Positions 23,530-32,647 of a DNA stretch of 64,000 bases are shown here, piece by piece. Every line of letters starts with the position of its first letter. Position 1 is the stretch's first letter. Position numbers and translations under genes: made by a program. A model generated the notes under the pieces. That model was given only the letters and a program-made list of their open reading frames with translations, was not told where the DNA came from and ran no database searches. Source of the DNA: Halanaerobiales bacterium (GTDB lineage Bacteria; Bacillota; Halanaerobiia; Halanaerobiales; Halanaerobiaceae); assembly GCA_016278485.1 (NCBI GenBank), contig JADQBT010000014.1, positions 62,001 to 126,000 on the forward strand, in the 5' to 3' direction.

Positions 23530-24327
23530 ATGTTAGAGATTAATAATCTTTCAAAGATTTTTTATAAAGGGACTTATAATGAAAATAAAGCTCTAACTGA
23601 GCTTAGTCTTAAAATTAATGAAGGTGACTTCATTACAATTGTTGGTAGTAATGGTGCAGGGAAATCTACCCTGTTAAATTCTATTGCTGGTGTTTTCTCC
23701 ATTGAGTCTGGTTCGATATTACTTGATGGTCAGGAAATATCTAATCAGGCAGAACATGTAAGAGCAAAATCAATTGGTAGGGTTTTTCAAAACCCTTTAG
23801 CTGGAACTTCTCCAGAAATGACTATTGAAGAAAATCTTTCCCTGGCCTTAGCCAAATCTGAAAGTCTTTCATTACGCTGGGGATTGTCAAATTATAAAAG
23901 AAAGATAATGAAAAAAAAGTTGAGTAAACTAGATATTGGCTTAGAAAACCGTTTAACAACTAAAGTAAAGTTGCTTTCAGGTGGACAGCGCCAATCACTT
24001 ACTCTTTTAATGGCAACATTAACTAATCCCAGTCTCTTATTGTTAGATGAGCATACAGCAGCTTTAGATCCAGCAACTGTTATTAAAATTAAAAACCTTA
24101 CTAATGAATTAATATCAGAGAATAATATTACAACTCTCATGGTTACTCACAACATGGAGGATGCTATTAAAATGGGAAATAGATTGATTATGATGGATAA
24201 AGGACAGATTATTTATGATATAAAAGAAACAGATAAAAAAGACTTAACAGTAGAAAAATTGCATAAAATGTTTGAAATTAAACATGGTAGTAAATTTACT
24301 GATGATCGTATGCTTTTAACTGTTTAA
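23530..24327 (+). CDS. ABC transporter ATP-binding protein (TrpZ-like)
   Basis: A 265-residue ATPase that powers the transporter. Walker A 'VGSNGAGKST' near residue 37, the signature 'LLSGGQRQSLTLLMA' near 147, Walker B 'LLLLDEHTAALDP' near 171 and the switch 'MVTHNMEDA' near 204 are all intact. A 20-residue basic stretch before the signature ('NYKRKIMKKKLSKL') is longer than in most ABC proteins. A hairpin terminator follows at 24361. Confidence 0.92.
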   Translation: MLEINNLSKIFYKGTYNENKALTELSLKINEGDFITIVGSNGAGKSTLLNSIAGVFSIESGSILLDGQEISNQAEHVRAKSIGRVFQNPLAGTSPEMTIEENLSLALAKSESLSLRWGLSNYKRKIMKKKLSKLDIGLENRLTTKVKLLSGGQRQSLTLLMATLTNPSLLLLDEHTAALDPATVIKIKNLTNELISENNITTLMVTHNMEDAIKMGNRLIMMDKGQIIYDIKETDKKDLTVEKLHKMFEIKHGSKFTDDRMLLTV

Positions 24328-24360
24328 TTTAAATTAGTTTTTTACCCTCCTTATATATAT

Positions 24361-24385
24361 GAAGCCCCGATAAATTCGGGGCTTC
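24361..24385. terminator. Hairpin between convergent operons
   Basis: GAAGCCCCGA (24361-24370) and TCGGGGCTTC (24376-24385) are perfect 10-base arms around TAAAT. The T-run is weak on both strands, but its position between the convergent ABC ATPase and GH65 genes fits a shared terminator. Confidence 0.75.
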
Positions 24386-24391
24386 TCTATG

Positions 24392-26692
24392 TTAATATTT
24401 AATTTTTAAGACCTTATCTACTCCACTTATTTGATAACATCTCTTATTGACTTCAATCTCAACTTTATTATAAATTTCTATAGCTCTTATTTTTAATTCT
24501 TCTTGATTGATAATAATATTCAAATGGTTATTTTGATAAACTATATTAAAACTTAATTCCTGCCACATCTCTGGTAGATTAGGTGAAAATGAAATTCCAT
24601 TTTTTCGAAGTCTAAAGCCAGCAAATCCTTTTACTACAACCTGCCAGGCTGCCCCAGCTGCAGCAGTATGAATTCCCCCTATAAAGGTACCTCCACTTAC
24701 AGCTTTATTTGTATTATAGATATCAATTAGAACTGATTTTTTAAAATATTGATAAGCTTCTTTAATATTTCCTAATTTACACGCAATAATTGCATATTGG
24801 GAAGGACTTAATGATGAACCATGTTGGGTACGCGGTTCATAATAATCGTAGTTGGCTTCTAATACCTCTTTTGGAAAAATATCATGTAAACAGAATAATT
24901 GTATTAGATCAGCCTGTTTAATAACCTGGGTCTCAACCGCAACTCCATTGGGCCAACCCCAATACTCGTTTTTATCAATTAATCTACTTTCCAATACATT
25001 AGGAGTTGTATCTTCTAAAGAGAAATAACCAGTGAATTGTTCAATTAGCTTAGAATCTTCAGCTGGCTCTGGTAAATATATTTTTTCAGCCATCTCCTGC
25101 CAATTAGTAATTTCAAATACTTTGAGATTTATTTTATCCTTAATTTTTTTAAATATATCTGGAGCGTCTTCTTTTAAGCGATAATAAATATACAGAGCTT
25201 TTTCCATAGCAAATTGTGCCTGATAATTTGTAAATGCATTATTGTCAACATTTTCATGATATTCATCAGGTCCTAACAATCTAATAAATTCGAATCGATC
25301 TTTATCTTTTTTATAATATGAGTGTGCAGACAAAAATCTTGCTATCTCAAAAATTAGTTCAGCCCCAAAGTTTAAGATAAACTCCCAATCATCTGTAGCC
25401 AAATAATAATTCCAGACCGCATATGCTATATCAGGCGAAACATGGATCTGCCAGTCATTAAAATGATTATGTATTTTTCTGCCGCTAATTACATCCCTAA
25501 AAAAATAAGCTGGACATAACTCCTCACCTGTTTTGCCACTAATCCAAGCAAAAAATGCTCCTCTATAACCTAAATTAGTTGCTTTTTTACGTGCTCCAGC
25601 AAGAGTATGATATCTATATTTTAAAATATTTCTGGCTATTTCTGGTCTAGTATATAAAAACATAGGTAAATTAAAAATTTCTTGATCCCAAAAAGCAGAC
25701 CCTTGATATGCTTGACAGGACAACCCACGCGCACCAATCGGCAATCGTTCAGAATGAGCAGGAGTTGCTATGATATTATGATAAAGGTTAAATCTAAGGG
25801 CTAGCTGATCTTCCAAATTACCTTTAATTTTGATATCTGATTTACTCCAAATTCTCTGCCAGACTAGATTATGCGCTGCTAATAAACTCTGGTAGCCCTT
25901 GTCTAAAGCAAATTCTATTGATTTTTGCACGTTTTTTAATGGTTTTTCACAATCATTCGCTGAATTCACAGTCATTATTCTTTCAACTATACACTTTTCT
26001 CCTGCTTCTAATTGTAGAGTTATATCTAGATATAACTCTTTATCTTTTCTTATAAAACTTTTATCTCTAATTATACCACCATCTAAATTATAACCTGATG
26101 CCACAGCTATCTCCAATTTAGATTCTGTAGTAATCGCCTGACAATATAAAGTATCAGACTCATTATTAAAAGTTGTTTTTGCTAGATGTTCTCCATTTAA
26201 GTTCCAGACTTCTCCGTCTATCCCAAGCCGTAATTTCAAGGTAAGATTATGATCCGTTTTAATTTGATAACTTGCTACTAAAGTATTTAATTGCTTAAAA
26301 CTTGCAAAACGACTGCTAGTAATTTTTAGTATTCCACCTTGAAGTTTGTAATCTGTCTTTCTTTGCATAACTCCATTTTCAAAATTAAAAGATAGAGTTG
26401 TTGCACCATCTTTAATACCATTGAGAACTTTCTGGCCAACCTTAACTTCAGTAAAAAGTCCATTTGGCAAATTAGCTAATTCTCGCCATTTGCCATCTGC
26501 CCGATCATAAGTATCAGTTACAATACAAGCGACATAATCTTCTTTCCTGCCTTCAAGCAATGTACCGCGATAACCTAGATACCCATTACCACATAATAAA
26601 TTACTTCCATATGTTATCATTTTGCTTTGATCAATTTTTTCTATATTTAAATTCCAACCGTTTTCAGTAGACATAGTTTCATTTAATTTCAC
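24392..26692 (-). CDS. Glycoside hydrolase family 65 disaccharide phosphorylase
   Basis: Splits an alpha-glucoside with inorganic phosphate to give beta-glucose 1-phosphate. The 766-residue protein has an N-terminal beta-sandwich (to about residue 270), an (alpha/alpha)6 barrel and a C-terminal sheet. 'AFWDQEIFNLPMFLY' near 333, the catalytic acid Glu in 'LLGPDEYHENVDNNAFTNYQA' near 474 (given as motif), 'VIKQADLIQLF' near 588 and the phosphate-binding 'QHGSSLSPSQYA' near 625 are visible. Members act on maltose, trehalose, kojibiose, nigerose or glucosylglycerol; the sequence alone does not decide. It is the last gene of a LacI-controlled sugar uptake operon, so it probably handles the imported sugar. 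No beta-phosphoglucomutase gene is adjacent. Confidence 0.9.
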   Translation of the reverse strand: MKLNETMSTENGWNLNIEKIDQSKMITYGSNLLCGNGYLGYRGTLLEGRKEDYVACIVTDTYDRADGKWRELANLPNGLFTEVKVGQKVLNGIKDGATTLSFNFENGVMQRKTDYKLQGGILKITSSRFASFKQLNTLVASYQIKTDHNLTLKLRLGIDGEVWNLNGEHLAKTTFNNESDTLYCQAITTESKLEIAVASGYNLDGGIIRDKSFIRKDKELYLDITLQLEAGEKCIVERIMTVNSANDCEKPLKNVQKSIEFALDKGYQSLLAAHNLVWQRIWSKSDIKIKGNLEDQLALRFNLYHNIIATPAHSERLPIGARGLSCQAYQGSAFWDQEIFNLPMFLYTRPEIARNILKYRYHTLAGARKKATNLGYRGAFFAWISGKTGEELCPAYFFRDVISGRKIHNHFNDWQIHVSPDIAYAVWNYYLATDDWEFILNFGAELIFEIARFLSAHSYYKKDKDRFEFIRLLGPDEYHENVDNNAFTNYQAQFAMEKALYIYYRLKEDAPDIFKKIKDKINLKVFEITNWQEMAEKIYLPEPAEDSKLIEQFTGYFSLEDTTPNVLESRLIDKNEYWGWPNGVAVETQVIKQADLIQLFCLHDIFPKEVLEANYDYYEPRTQHGSSLSPSQYAIIACKLGNIKEAYQYFKKSVLIDIYNTNKAVSGGTFIGGIHTAAAGAAWQVVVKGFAGFRLRKNGISFSPNLPEMWQELSFNIVYQNNHLNIIINQEELKIRAIEIYNKVEIEVNKRCYQISGVDKVLKIKY

Positions 26693-26707
26693 ATAAATTA
26701 CCCCTTT

Positions 26708-27574
26708 TTACCCTTTTACTGCTCCGGCAGTTAGTCCAGCGACAATTTTCTTTTGAAAAACAAGTACTAATACTACAATTGGTATTGTAACAATAACTGC
26801 TGCAGCCATAATTGCTCCAAATGGTTCTTGTCTGGCAAATTCTCCTGAAAATAACTGAATAGCAACTGGAACAGTTCGGGCTTTAACATCTATTGCTGTA
26901 AATGTGAGTGCAAATAAATATTCATTCCAGGCCTGTATAAATGATAATAAACCAGTAGTCACTAAAGCTGGTGCTGTTAAAGGAAGTAAAATCATTCTAA
27001 ATGTCTGAAAGGGAGTAGCTCCATCGACTTGGGCAGACTGCATAATCTCTATCGGTAATTCTGAAAAAAATGATGTCAAGACCCAGGTTGTAAAAGGTAA
27101 AGTGAACAATAGATAGGTAATAATCATACTTAAACGAGCACCCATATTTAAAGTATTAATTACTGCATATAATCCAGTTAATACAGTTACCTGAGGAAAC
27201 ATAGTCATGGCCAAAATAATATATAATGATGGTTGTTTACCTTTAAATCTTAATTTTCCTAATGCAAAAGCTGCAAAAGAGCCTGCTAGTAAAGCTAAAA
27301 AAGTTGTACATGTAGCCACGATAGTACTATTGACTAAGCCTCTCATAAACTGTGCATCACTAAAAACCTGTTTGTAATTACCAAAATGGAAATCTAAATT
27401 GCCTGTTTCAGGATCACGTGGCACAAATGTTGCCGGTGTCATAGATAATTGAGGCTCTGTTTTTAAAGAAGAATTTACCGCCCAATAAAAAGGAAACAGA
27501 AGATAAAAAACTATTACCAGGAGTACAAGATAAAATAATGTCTTTTTAATTAAATCAGCTGACTCTCTACTCAT
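26708..27574 (-). CDS. Sugar ABC transporter permease (MalG type)
   Basis: A membrane permease of about 288 residues with six helices. The EAA loop that contacts the ATPase reads 'EIMQSAQVDGATPFQTFRMILLP' (motif near residue 195-217). The ATG at 27574 is chosen because AGGAG lies nine bases before it; an upstream in-frame TTG touches that site. It overlaps the MalF-type gene by eight bases. The operon has no ATPase gene, so a shared MsiK-like ATPase encoded elsewhere is likely. Confidence 0.9.
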   Translation of the reverse strand: MSRESADLIKKTLFYLVLLVIVFYLLFPFYWAVNSSLKTEPQLSMTPATFVPRDPETGNLDFHFGNYKQVFSDAQFMRGLVNSTIVATCTTFLALLAGSFAAFALGKLRFKGKQPSLYIILAMTMFPQVTVLTGLYAVINTLNMGARLSMIITYLLFTLPFTTWVLTSFFSELPIEIMQSAQVDGATPFQTFRMILLPLTAPALVTTGLLSFIQAWNEYLFALTFTAIDVKARTVPVAIQLFSGEFARQEPFGAIMAAAVIVTIPIVVLVLVFQKKIVAGLTAGAVKG

Positions 27575-28628
27575 CTGTATCAACTCCTAGCATTTTAATG
27601 TAAGTTACCGCAAAAATAAATATCACAATAAAAATGATGACTCCAACAGCAGAAGCCAGACCCATTTTTCTGGCTTGAATTAATTGAAAATAATTATAAC
27701 TGGCCATAGAATATCTTTTTTGAGATAATAAAACTTGGAAAATATCAAAAACTCTTAAAGCATCTAAAGTTCTAAAGACTAAGGCCACTGCCAAAGAAGG
27801 TTTTAATAAAGGAAGTGTAATTGAGAAAAATTGTTTTACTTTATTAGCACCGTCCACCCTTGCCGCCTCATATAATTCATTAGGAATAAGCTGCAATCCT
27901 GCTAAAATTAATAATGCCATAAATGGTGTTGTTTTCCAGACATCTACTGCTATTAATGATGGAAGTTGTAATTCAGTTGTTGTCAGAAAGGAAAAATTCC
28001 CATCACCAACACCCATTCTCTCAAATATCATATTAAAGAAACCAGTACGGGTAGGCTCAAACATCCATTCCCACATGCGAGCAGATACAACAGTAATTAC
28101 TGCCCAGGGAACAAGCATTACAGCTCGCATTGCACCTCGCCCTTTAAACTCACTATTTACAACAAGTGCAATTCCCAGACCAATTAAAGTTTCAAAAAAG
28201 ACGGAAAAAACTGTAAAAATTATAGTATTCCAGACTGCAGTTAAAAAATCAGGATTAATTGCACCCACTACAAAACGGTTAGAAAAAAAGCTAAACTCAA
28301 ATACTGGTCGATATAACTCTGGTCTGCGGGGTAAAACTCGAATCGGTCTTTCAAAAACTGGTTGCCCATCTTCACCAATTTTTTGTTCACCAGTATTTTC
28401 ATCAACAACAGGTGGAAGCTCCTTGATAGTAACAGATAATAATGTTTTATAATTTTCTAAACCAATAAATGATGCTTCTCTGCCTGTAGCAAAAGTCTTA
28501 TCAGTAAAACTAGTATAAAAAACCTGACCAAGAGGATAAACAGCAATTGTAATTAATATTAAAAAAGCCGGTATTAATAATTTATAGGCAAGTTTTTGTT
28601 CTTCTCTAGCTAGATTACCACTACTCAA
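27567..28628 (-). CDS. Sugar ABC transporter permease (MalF type) with enlarged periplasmic loop
   Basis: A 353-residue permease with the EAA loop 'ELYEAARVDGANKVKQFFSITLP' (motif near 250-272). Between helix 1 and helix 2 it has a long hydrophilic stretch of about 90 residues, with 'VVDENTGEQKIGEDGQP' and 'RVLPRRPELYRP'. Typical MalF-like partners of this size class have a much shorter loop there, so it may contact the binding protein. It is preceded by an attenuating hairpin after the binding-protein gene and overlaps the MalG-type gene. Confidence 0.9.
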   Translation of the reverse strand: MSSGNLAREEQKLAYKLLIPAFLILITIAVYPLGQVFYTSFTDKTFATGREASFIGLENYKTLLSVTIKELPPVVDENTGEQKIGEDGQPVFERPIRVLPRRPELYRPVFEFSFFSNRFVVGAINPDFLTAVWNTIIFTVFSVFFETLIGLGIALVVNSEFKGRGAMRAVMLVPWAVITVVSARMWEWMFEPTRTGFFNMIFERMGVGDGNFSFLTTTELQLPSLIAVDVWKTTPFMALLILAGLQLIPNELYEAARVDGANKVKQFFSITLPLLKPSLAVALVFRTLDALRVFDIFQVLLSQKRYSMASYNYFQLIQARKMGLASAVGVIIFIVIFIFAVTYIKMLGVDTDE

Positions 28629-28652
28629 TTATATACCTCCTTTTTATTGATG

Positions 28653-28682
28653 AAAAAAGAGTGACCCCTTGGGGGGGCCACT
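28653..28682 (-). terminator. Attenuating terminator between binding-protein and permease genes
   Basis: On the minus strand AGTGGCCCC pairs with GGGGTCACT (one G-U pair) around CCCAA, followed by CTTTTTTC. Such hairpins commonly let the abundant binding protein be made in excess of the membrane subunits. Confidence 0.82.
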
Positions 28683-28705
28683 TCCCAATTAATAATAATT
28701 TAAAA

Positions 28706-29998
28706 CTATGGTTGTCTTGGTTCACCAATTTCATAACCTAAAAGATCAACTAAATCAAGTTCTAGATATTCAATAGCAGTTCTAGCTTCCATTTCATCAG
28801 TCAATACAGAGTGGACTGCCTGGAAGAATAAACGTGAAACTTCATTATATCTAGGTGCAGTTGCAGTTGAAGGACGAGCGACTGCATTAGTAAATACTTC
28901 ATAAAGACTACCAAAGAAAGGACTAGCTTCTAAGACTTCTTCGTCTTGGTAAAGACTCTTGATAGTTGGATTAAATGAACCTTTGACTGCACGTAACTTT
29001 TGCACTTTAGGACCAGCCATAAAGAGTGCAAAATCAGCAGCTACTTCGGGATGTTCACTATATTTACTGACTGCTAAATTCCAGCCACCCAGAGTTGCAG
29101 CAGATTTACCACTATCGCCTGCTGGTAAAGGAGCAACATCATATTTACCTTTGATTGCACTACCTTCAACATTACCTAATGGGTATGCATATGGCCAGTT
29201 ACGCATAAATGCAGCATTGCCAGCTTCCCAAATTTTACGGGCACTTTCTTCAGCTAATCCTGTAACACCAGGAGGAGAAATATAACCTACCCAGTCTGAT
29301 GCCATATCAATAGCTTCAATAGCTTTTTCATTATTAATTGTAATCTTCTTGTCAGGACTAACAATAGTACCTCCACCATTTGAGTAAATAAATTCAAGTG
29401 CATTACATGTTAAACCTTCATAGGCATCTCCCTGCCAGACATAACCATAAAAGTCTTGGTTGCCAGCAGCTCTTTCGCCTTCTTGAATTGCTTTAGCAGT
29501 TCTTTCAAACTCTTGCCAAGTTTGTGGAACGTCATATCCATACTTATCAAGCAAGTCTTGACGGTAATAAAGTAATCCTGCATCTGTAAACCATGGCATA
29601 GCTACTAATCTACCATCAACAGTATTATTTTCTACTATAGCCTGAAAATGGTCATCTACCATATCTTTGGCTCCATAATTATAAAGATCTAGAAAATGCT
29701 CAGCAAGATCTCCAGGCCAGATAACATCTACTTGGTAAACATCAACTTTAGGACTTTCTGCCTCTAAAAATTGTAAGTATAGGCCTAATCGGTCTGTTGC
29801 TAGATCAGGTGTATCAAGAACGTTAACTTTCACATCTGGATGTTCTTCCATATACATTTGCGCTGCTTCTTTTGTTAATTCTAACTCCTGGCCAACACTA
29901 CCACCAGCTATAGTAATTTCTGCTTTCTCGGCAAATACACTTCCACTTACTACTAAAATCATAGATAAAAGTAAAGCTAAAACTAAAGATTTTCTCAT
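28706..29998 (-). CDS. Sugar ABC transporter substrate-binding protein
   Basis: A 430-residue extracytoplasmic solute-binding protein of family 1. A signal peptide ends near residue 23 ('SGSVFAEKA') with no lipobox cysteine. The first strand 'EITIAGGSVGQELELTKEAA' and 'FEKTAKAI'-like 'WQEFERTAKAIQEGERAAG' are typical, and 'AAFMRNWPYAYPLG' and 'AATLGGWNLAVSKYSEHPEVAADFALFMA' (as motifs) line the sugar-binding cleft of the trehalose/maltose-type group. It is encoded downstream of the LacI gene and upstream of the two permeases. The sugar is probably an alpha-glucoside, given the GH65 gene. Confidence 0.9.
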   Translation of the reverse strand: MRKSLVLALLLSMILVVSGSVFAEKAEITIAGGSVGQELELTKEAAQMYMEEHPDVKVNVLDTPDLATDRLGLYLQFLEAESPKVDVYQVDVIWPGDLAEHFLDLYNYGAKDMVDDHFQAIVENNTVDGRLVAMPWFTDAGLLYYRQDLLDKYGYDVPQTWQEFERTAKAIQEGERAAGNQDFYGYVWQGDAYEGLTCNALEFIYSNGGGTIVSPDKKITINNEKAIEAIDMASDWVGYISPPGVTGLAEESARKIWEAGNAAFMRNWPYAYPLGNVEGSAIKGKYDVAPLPAGDSGKSAATLGGWNLAVSKYSEHPEVAADFALFMAGPKVQKLRAVKGSFNPTIKSLYQDEEVLEASPFFGSLYEVFTNAVARPSTATAPRYNEVSRLFFQAVHSVLTDEMEARTAIEYLELDLVDLLGYEIGEPRQP

Positions 29999-30092
29999 TA
30001 ATTTTCTCCCCCTTTTGCTAGATAAACAAAATAAAATGCAAATATTCTGTCTTGCTCAGCTATCACCTCCTTAAAATTTATTAGCCATTATC

Positions 30093-31091
30093 TTAAATTG
30101 TACTCTCTCTATAAACAAGCTTATGCGGAATAAAAATTTTATTATCTTCTATATGATTTTTATTGATTATATTATGCAATAATTGGATGCTCTGAGCACC
30201 TAACTCATAGCCTGATTGAGAGACAGTACTTATCGAAGGTTTTACATACTCTGCCAATGGAATATCATCAAAACCTATAACTTCGATATCATCTGGAACT
30301 TTCTTCCCCATCGCTTCAATTGCCCTAATTGCTCCTACAGCCATCTCATCATTAAAGGAAAATATAGCTGTTATATCAGGAGTTGCTTCTAAAAGTTTCT
30401 GGGTACCAACATAGCCTCCTTCAAAAGTAAAATCCCCTTCAATTTGAATTTTATTACTATATATTTTATTGTGAACACTGTAAGCTAAACGAACTCCCCT
30501 AATCCTTTCTTCACTTGCAACTAAATCTGAGTTAGGACCTCTGATAATACCTAGTTTTTCATGACCTTTTTGAAAAAAATGATCAACTACATCATAAGCT
30601 GCAGCTACATTATCTACTGTAACACATGCTACATCACGGTCATTAATATAACCTGAGGCAAAAACAATTGGAATCCCACTTTCTTTAACCATTCTTAAGA
30701 TATCTGTATAAACATTTGCTGAAATAATGACAATACCATCTATTTTTTTTTGCTTCATAATATTCAGATAAATTTTTTCTTGCTCATACTCTCCATCAGA
30801 ATCACCCAGCAAGATGCTGTATCCTTGTTCTCTTGCTTCAGTTTCAAGTCCTTTCAAAAGTGAAGCTAAAAAAGGGTGCTCCATACCTGCACCAATTACA
30901 CCGATAAGATTACTTGTATTAGTCCGTAAGATTCTAGCAGAATCATTGACTTGATAATCTAATTTTGAAACAGCTTTTCTGACTCTGCGAGCAGTCTCTT
31001 CTTTTACTAGTGAACTTTTATTTAAAACTCTGGAGACTGTACTTAAAGAAACTCCAGCTAATTTGGCTACATCCTTCATTGTTACATCCAT
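30093..31091 (-). CDS. LacI-family repressor of the sugar operon
   Basis: About 332 residues. The N-terminal helix-turn-helix and hinge helix are clear: 'TMKDVAKLAGVSLSTVSRVLN' (motif) then 'SARILRTNTSNLIGVI'. The periplasmic-binding-like core follows, with 'IIRGPNSDLVASEERIRG' and 'AIFSFNDEMAVGAIRAIE' typical of sugar-responsive members. The ATG at 31091 lies eight bases after GGGG and is preferred over an in-frame GTG at 31100. A near-palindrome at 31116-31131 may be its own operator. The sugar operon follows in the same direction after 94 bases. Confidence 0.9.
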   Translation of the reverse strand: MDVTMKDVAKLAGVSLSTVSRVLNKSSLVKEETARRVRKAVSKLDYQVNDSARILRTNTSNLIGVIGAGMEHPFLASLLKGLETEAREQGYSILLGDSDGEYEQEKIYLNIMKQKKIDGIVIISANVYTDILRMVKESGIPIVFASGYINDRDVACVTVDNVAAAYDVVDHFFQKGHEKLGIIRGPNSDLVASEERIRGVRLAYSVHNKIYSNKIQIEGDFTFEGGYVGTQKLLEATPDITAIFSFNDEMAVGAIRAIEAMGKKVPDDIEVIGFDDIPLAEYVKPSISTVSQSGYELGAQSIQLLHNIINKNHIEDNKIFIPHKLVYRESTI

Positions 31092-31115
31092 TTTCTGCAC
31101 CCCATCTGGATATTA

Positions 31116-31131
31116 ATGAAAACCATTTCAT
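31116..31131. promoter_or_regulatory. Possible LacI-family operator
   Basis: ATGAAAACCATTTCAT has inverted arms ATGAAA and TTTCAT. It lies 25 bases upstream of the LacI ATG and resembles the TGAAA-N-TTTCA shape of LacI/CcpA sites, though the usual central CG is missing. Autoregulation is inferred. Confidence 0.45.
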
Positions 31132-31250
31132 AAATATATTTCTAGGAAAAAATTGCTTCTCCTGCTTTATAAATTAATTTTTTATATCTTTTTCTAAATT
31201 ATGTTAATACCAACAATAGTTAGCTATATATATTATGTAAATCTAACAAA

Positions 31251-31649
31251 CTATTTAACAGTTTCACATAATTCAATTAAAACTCCCTGTGTTGATTTCG
31301 GATGTAAAAAAGCTATTTTAGTATTTCCTGCTCCACTTCTAGGAATTTCATCAATTAATTTTACACCTTTTTCTTTTAATCTTGCTAATTCACTGGCAAG
31401 GTCATCTACCTCTAGTGCAAGATGTTGTATTCCTGGGCCATACTTACTGATATATTTTGCAATTGGACTGTTTTCATCTGTTGCAACTAATAACTCAATT
31501 TCACTTTCACCTGTAGGAATAAAGATCGTTTTGACCCCTTGTTCTTCCACTACTTCTGTTTTTTCAATCTCTAGACCAAGAATATCCCTATAAAAATTTA
31601 CAGCTTCTTTTTGATCAGAAACCGCAATCCCAACATGATTAATTTTCAT
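31251..31649 (-). CDS. mce: Methylmalonyl-CoA epimerase
   Basis: Interconverts the R and S forms of methylmalonyl-CoA so that the mutase product can be used. The 132-residue VOC-fold protein has the metal ligands His in 'INHVGIAVSD', 'EIELLVATD' and 'IQHLALEVDD', and the closing 'GVLIELCE'. It is the last gene of the kor-mcm operon, three bases after meaB. Length and motifs are standard for the family. Confidence 0.94.
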   Translation of the reverse strand: MKINHVGIAVSDQKEAVNFYRDILGLEIEKTEVVEEQGVKTIFIPTGESEIELLVATDENSPIAKYISKYGPGIQHLALEVDDLASELARLKEKGVKLIDEIPRSGAGNTKIAFLHPKSTQGVLIELCETVK

Positions 31650-31652
31650 TTG

Positions 31653-32645
31653 TTATTTCCCCTCCAGGATAGCTGCTAAGATTTGGTTTTCTTCTGCTAG
31701 TTCTGTTAAAGCAGAATAAGGCTCTATCTCTCTTTTAGCAAGCTTATTAAGTAAATTTTTAAACTGATCACTTTCTTTTATTTTGACTAAAGTTTTATTT
31801 GCAAAATGATTCTTAATGATATCAAATAGCATTAACTCTAATAAAGCTTTTTTTCTTTTTAATAATTTCCCAGTAACCTGAAATTCATGATAATGATTAT
31901 CTAAGACTTCAATTAACTCATCAATTCCTTGAGACTCACTTGCTACTGTTTTAACTACATTTTTGTCGGTTAAATTCTCATTATTAGAATGTATCATTGA
32001 TTTTAATAAAATTTCCATTTTATTTGCACCAGGCCTGTCTGCCTTATTTACTACAAAAACATCTCCAATTTCCATAATACCAGACTTTATAACCTGAATA
32101 TCATCACCAGCTTCTGGTACAGTAACCAAAATAACTGTATCTGCCACTTTTACAATATCAATTTCAGATTGTCCGACACCAACTGTTTCAACAATGATCT
32201 TATCCATGCCGGCAGCATCAAGAATTTGCATTGCTTCTCTAATATGTGGTGATAAACCACCTAAAGCACCACGAGTTGCCATGCTCCTTATAAAAACATT
32301 TTTTTTAGATGAAATGGTTTTCATTCTGATTCTATCACCCAGAATAGCTCCACCAGTAAAAGGGCTTGACGGATCAACTGCAATTATCCCAATTTTTTTA
32401 CCTTCTTGTAGCCAATGGTTGGTTATTTTTTCAATTAATGTACTTTTACCTGCTCCAGGTGGACCAGTAACGCCGATTAATTGTGCATTTCCAGTCTTAG
32501 TAAAAACCTGATCTAAAAGAACTGCAGCTCCCGGCAAATCATTTTCAAGAATTGTGATTGCCTTTGCTACAGCCCTTTTATTACTGGCTAAAATACCTGA
32601 AACAAGCTTATCAATCCCAAGCTTGTCTGTGGGCATTAAACTCAC
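31653..32645 (-). CDS. meaB: MeaB-type GTPase, methylmalonyl-CoA mutase chaperone
   Basis: A 330-residue G3E GTPase that loads and protects the B12 cofactor of methylmalonyl-CoA mutase. The P-loop 'GVTGPPGAGKSTLIEK' lies near residue 58, 'VDPSSPFTGGAILGDRIRM' near 95, 'ETVGVGQSE' near 153 and the base motif 'VVNKADRPGA' near 198. It is encoded two bases after the mutase small subunit, the usual neighbour. The family was once annotated as ArgK. Confidence 0.94.
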   Translation of the reverse strand: MSLMPTDKLGIDKLVSGILASNKRAVAKAITILENDLPGAAVLLDQVFTKTGNAQLIGVTGPPGAGKSTLIEKITNHWLQEGKKIGIIAVDPSSPFTGGAILGDRIRMKTISSKKNVFIRSMATRGALGGLSPHIREAMQILDAAGMDKIIVETVGVGQSEIDIVKVADTVILVTVPEAGDDIQVIKSGIMEIGDVFVVNKADRPGANKMEILLKSMIHSNNENLTDKNVVKTVASESQGIDELIEVLDNHYHEFQVTGKLLKRKKALLELMLFDIIKNHFANKTLVKIKESDQFKNLLNKLAKREIEPYSALTELAEENQILAAILEGK

Positions 32646-32647
32646 CT

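Noticed and set aside
30093-31100. LacI start at GTG 31100
   Set aside because: GTG lies within the GGGGTG ribosome region; the ATG at 31091 has correct spacing and gives the usual LacI N-terminus.
31201-31593. A 130-codon plus-strand open frame
   Set aside because: It is the reverse of the epimerase gene mce, which has clear motifs and operon context.
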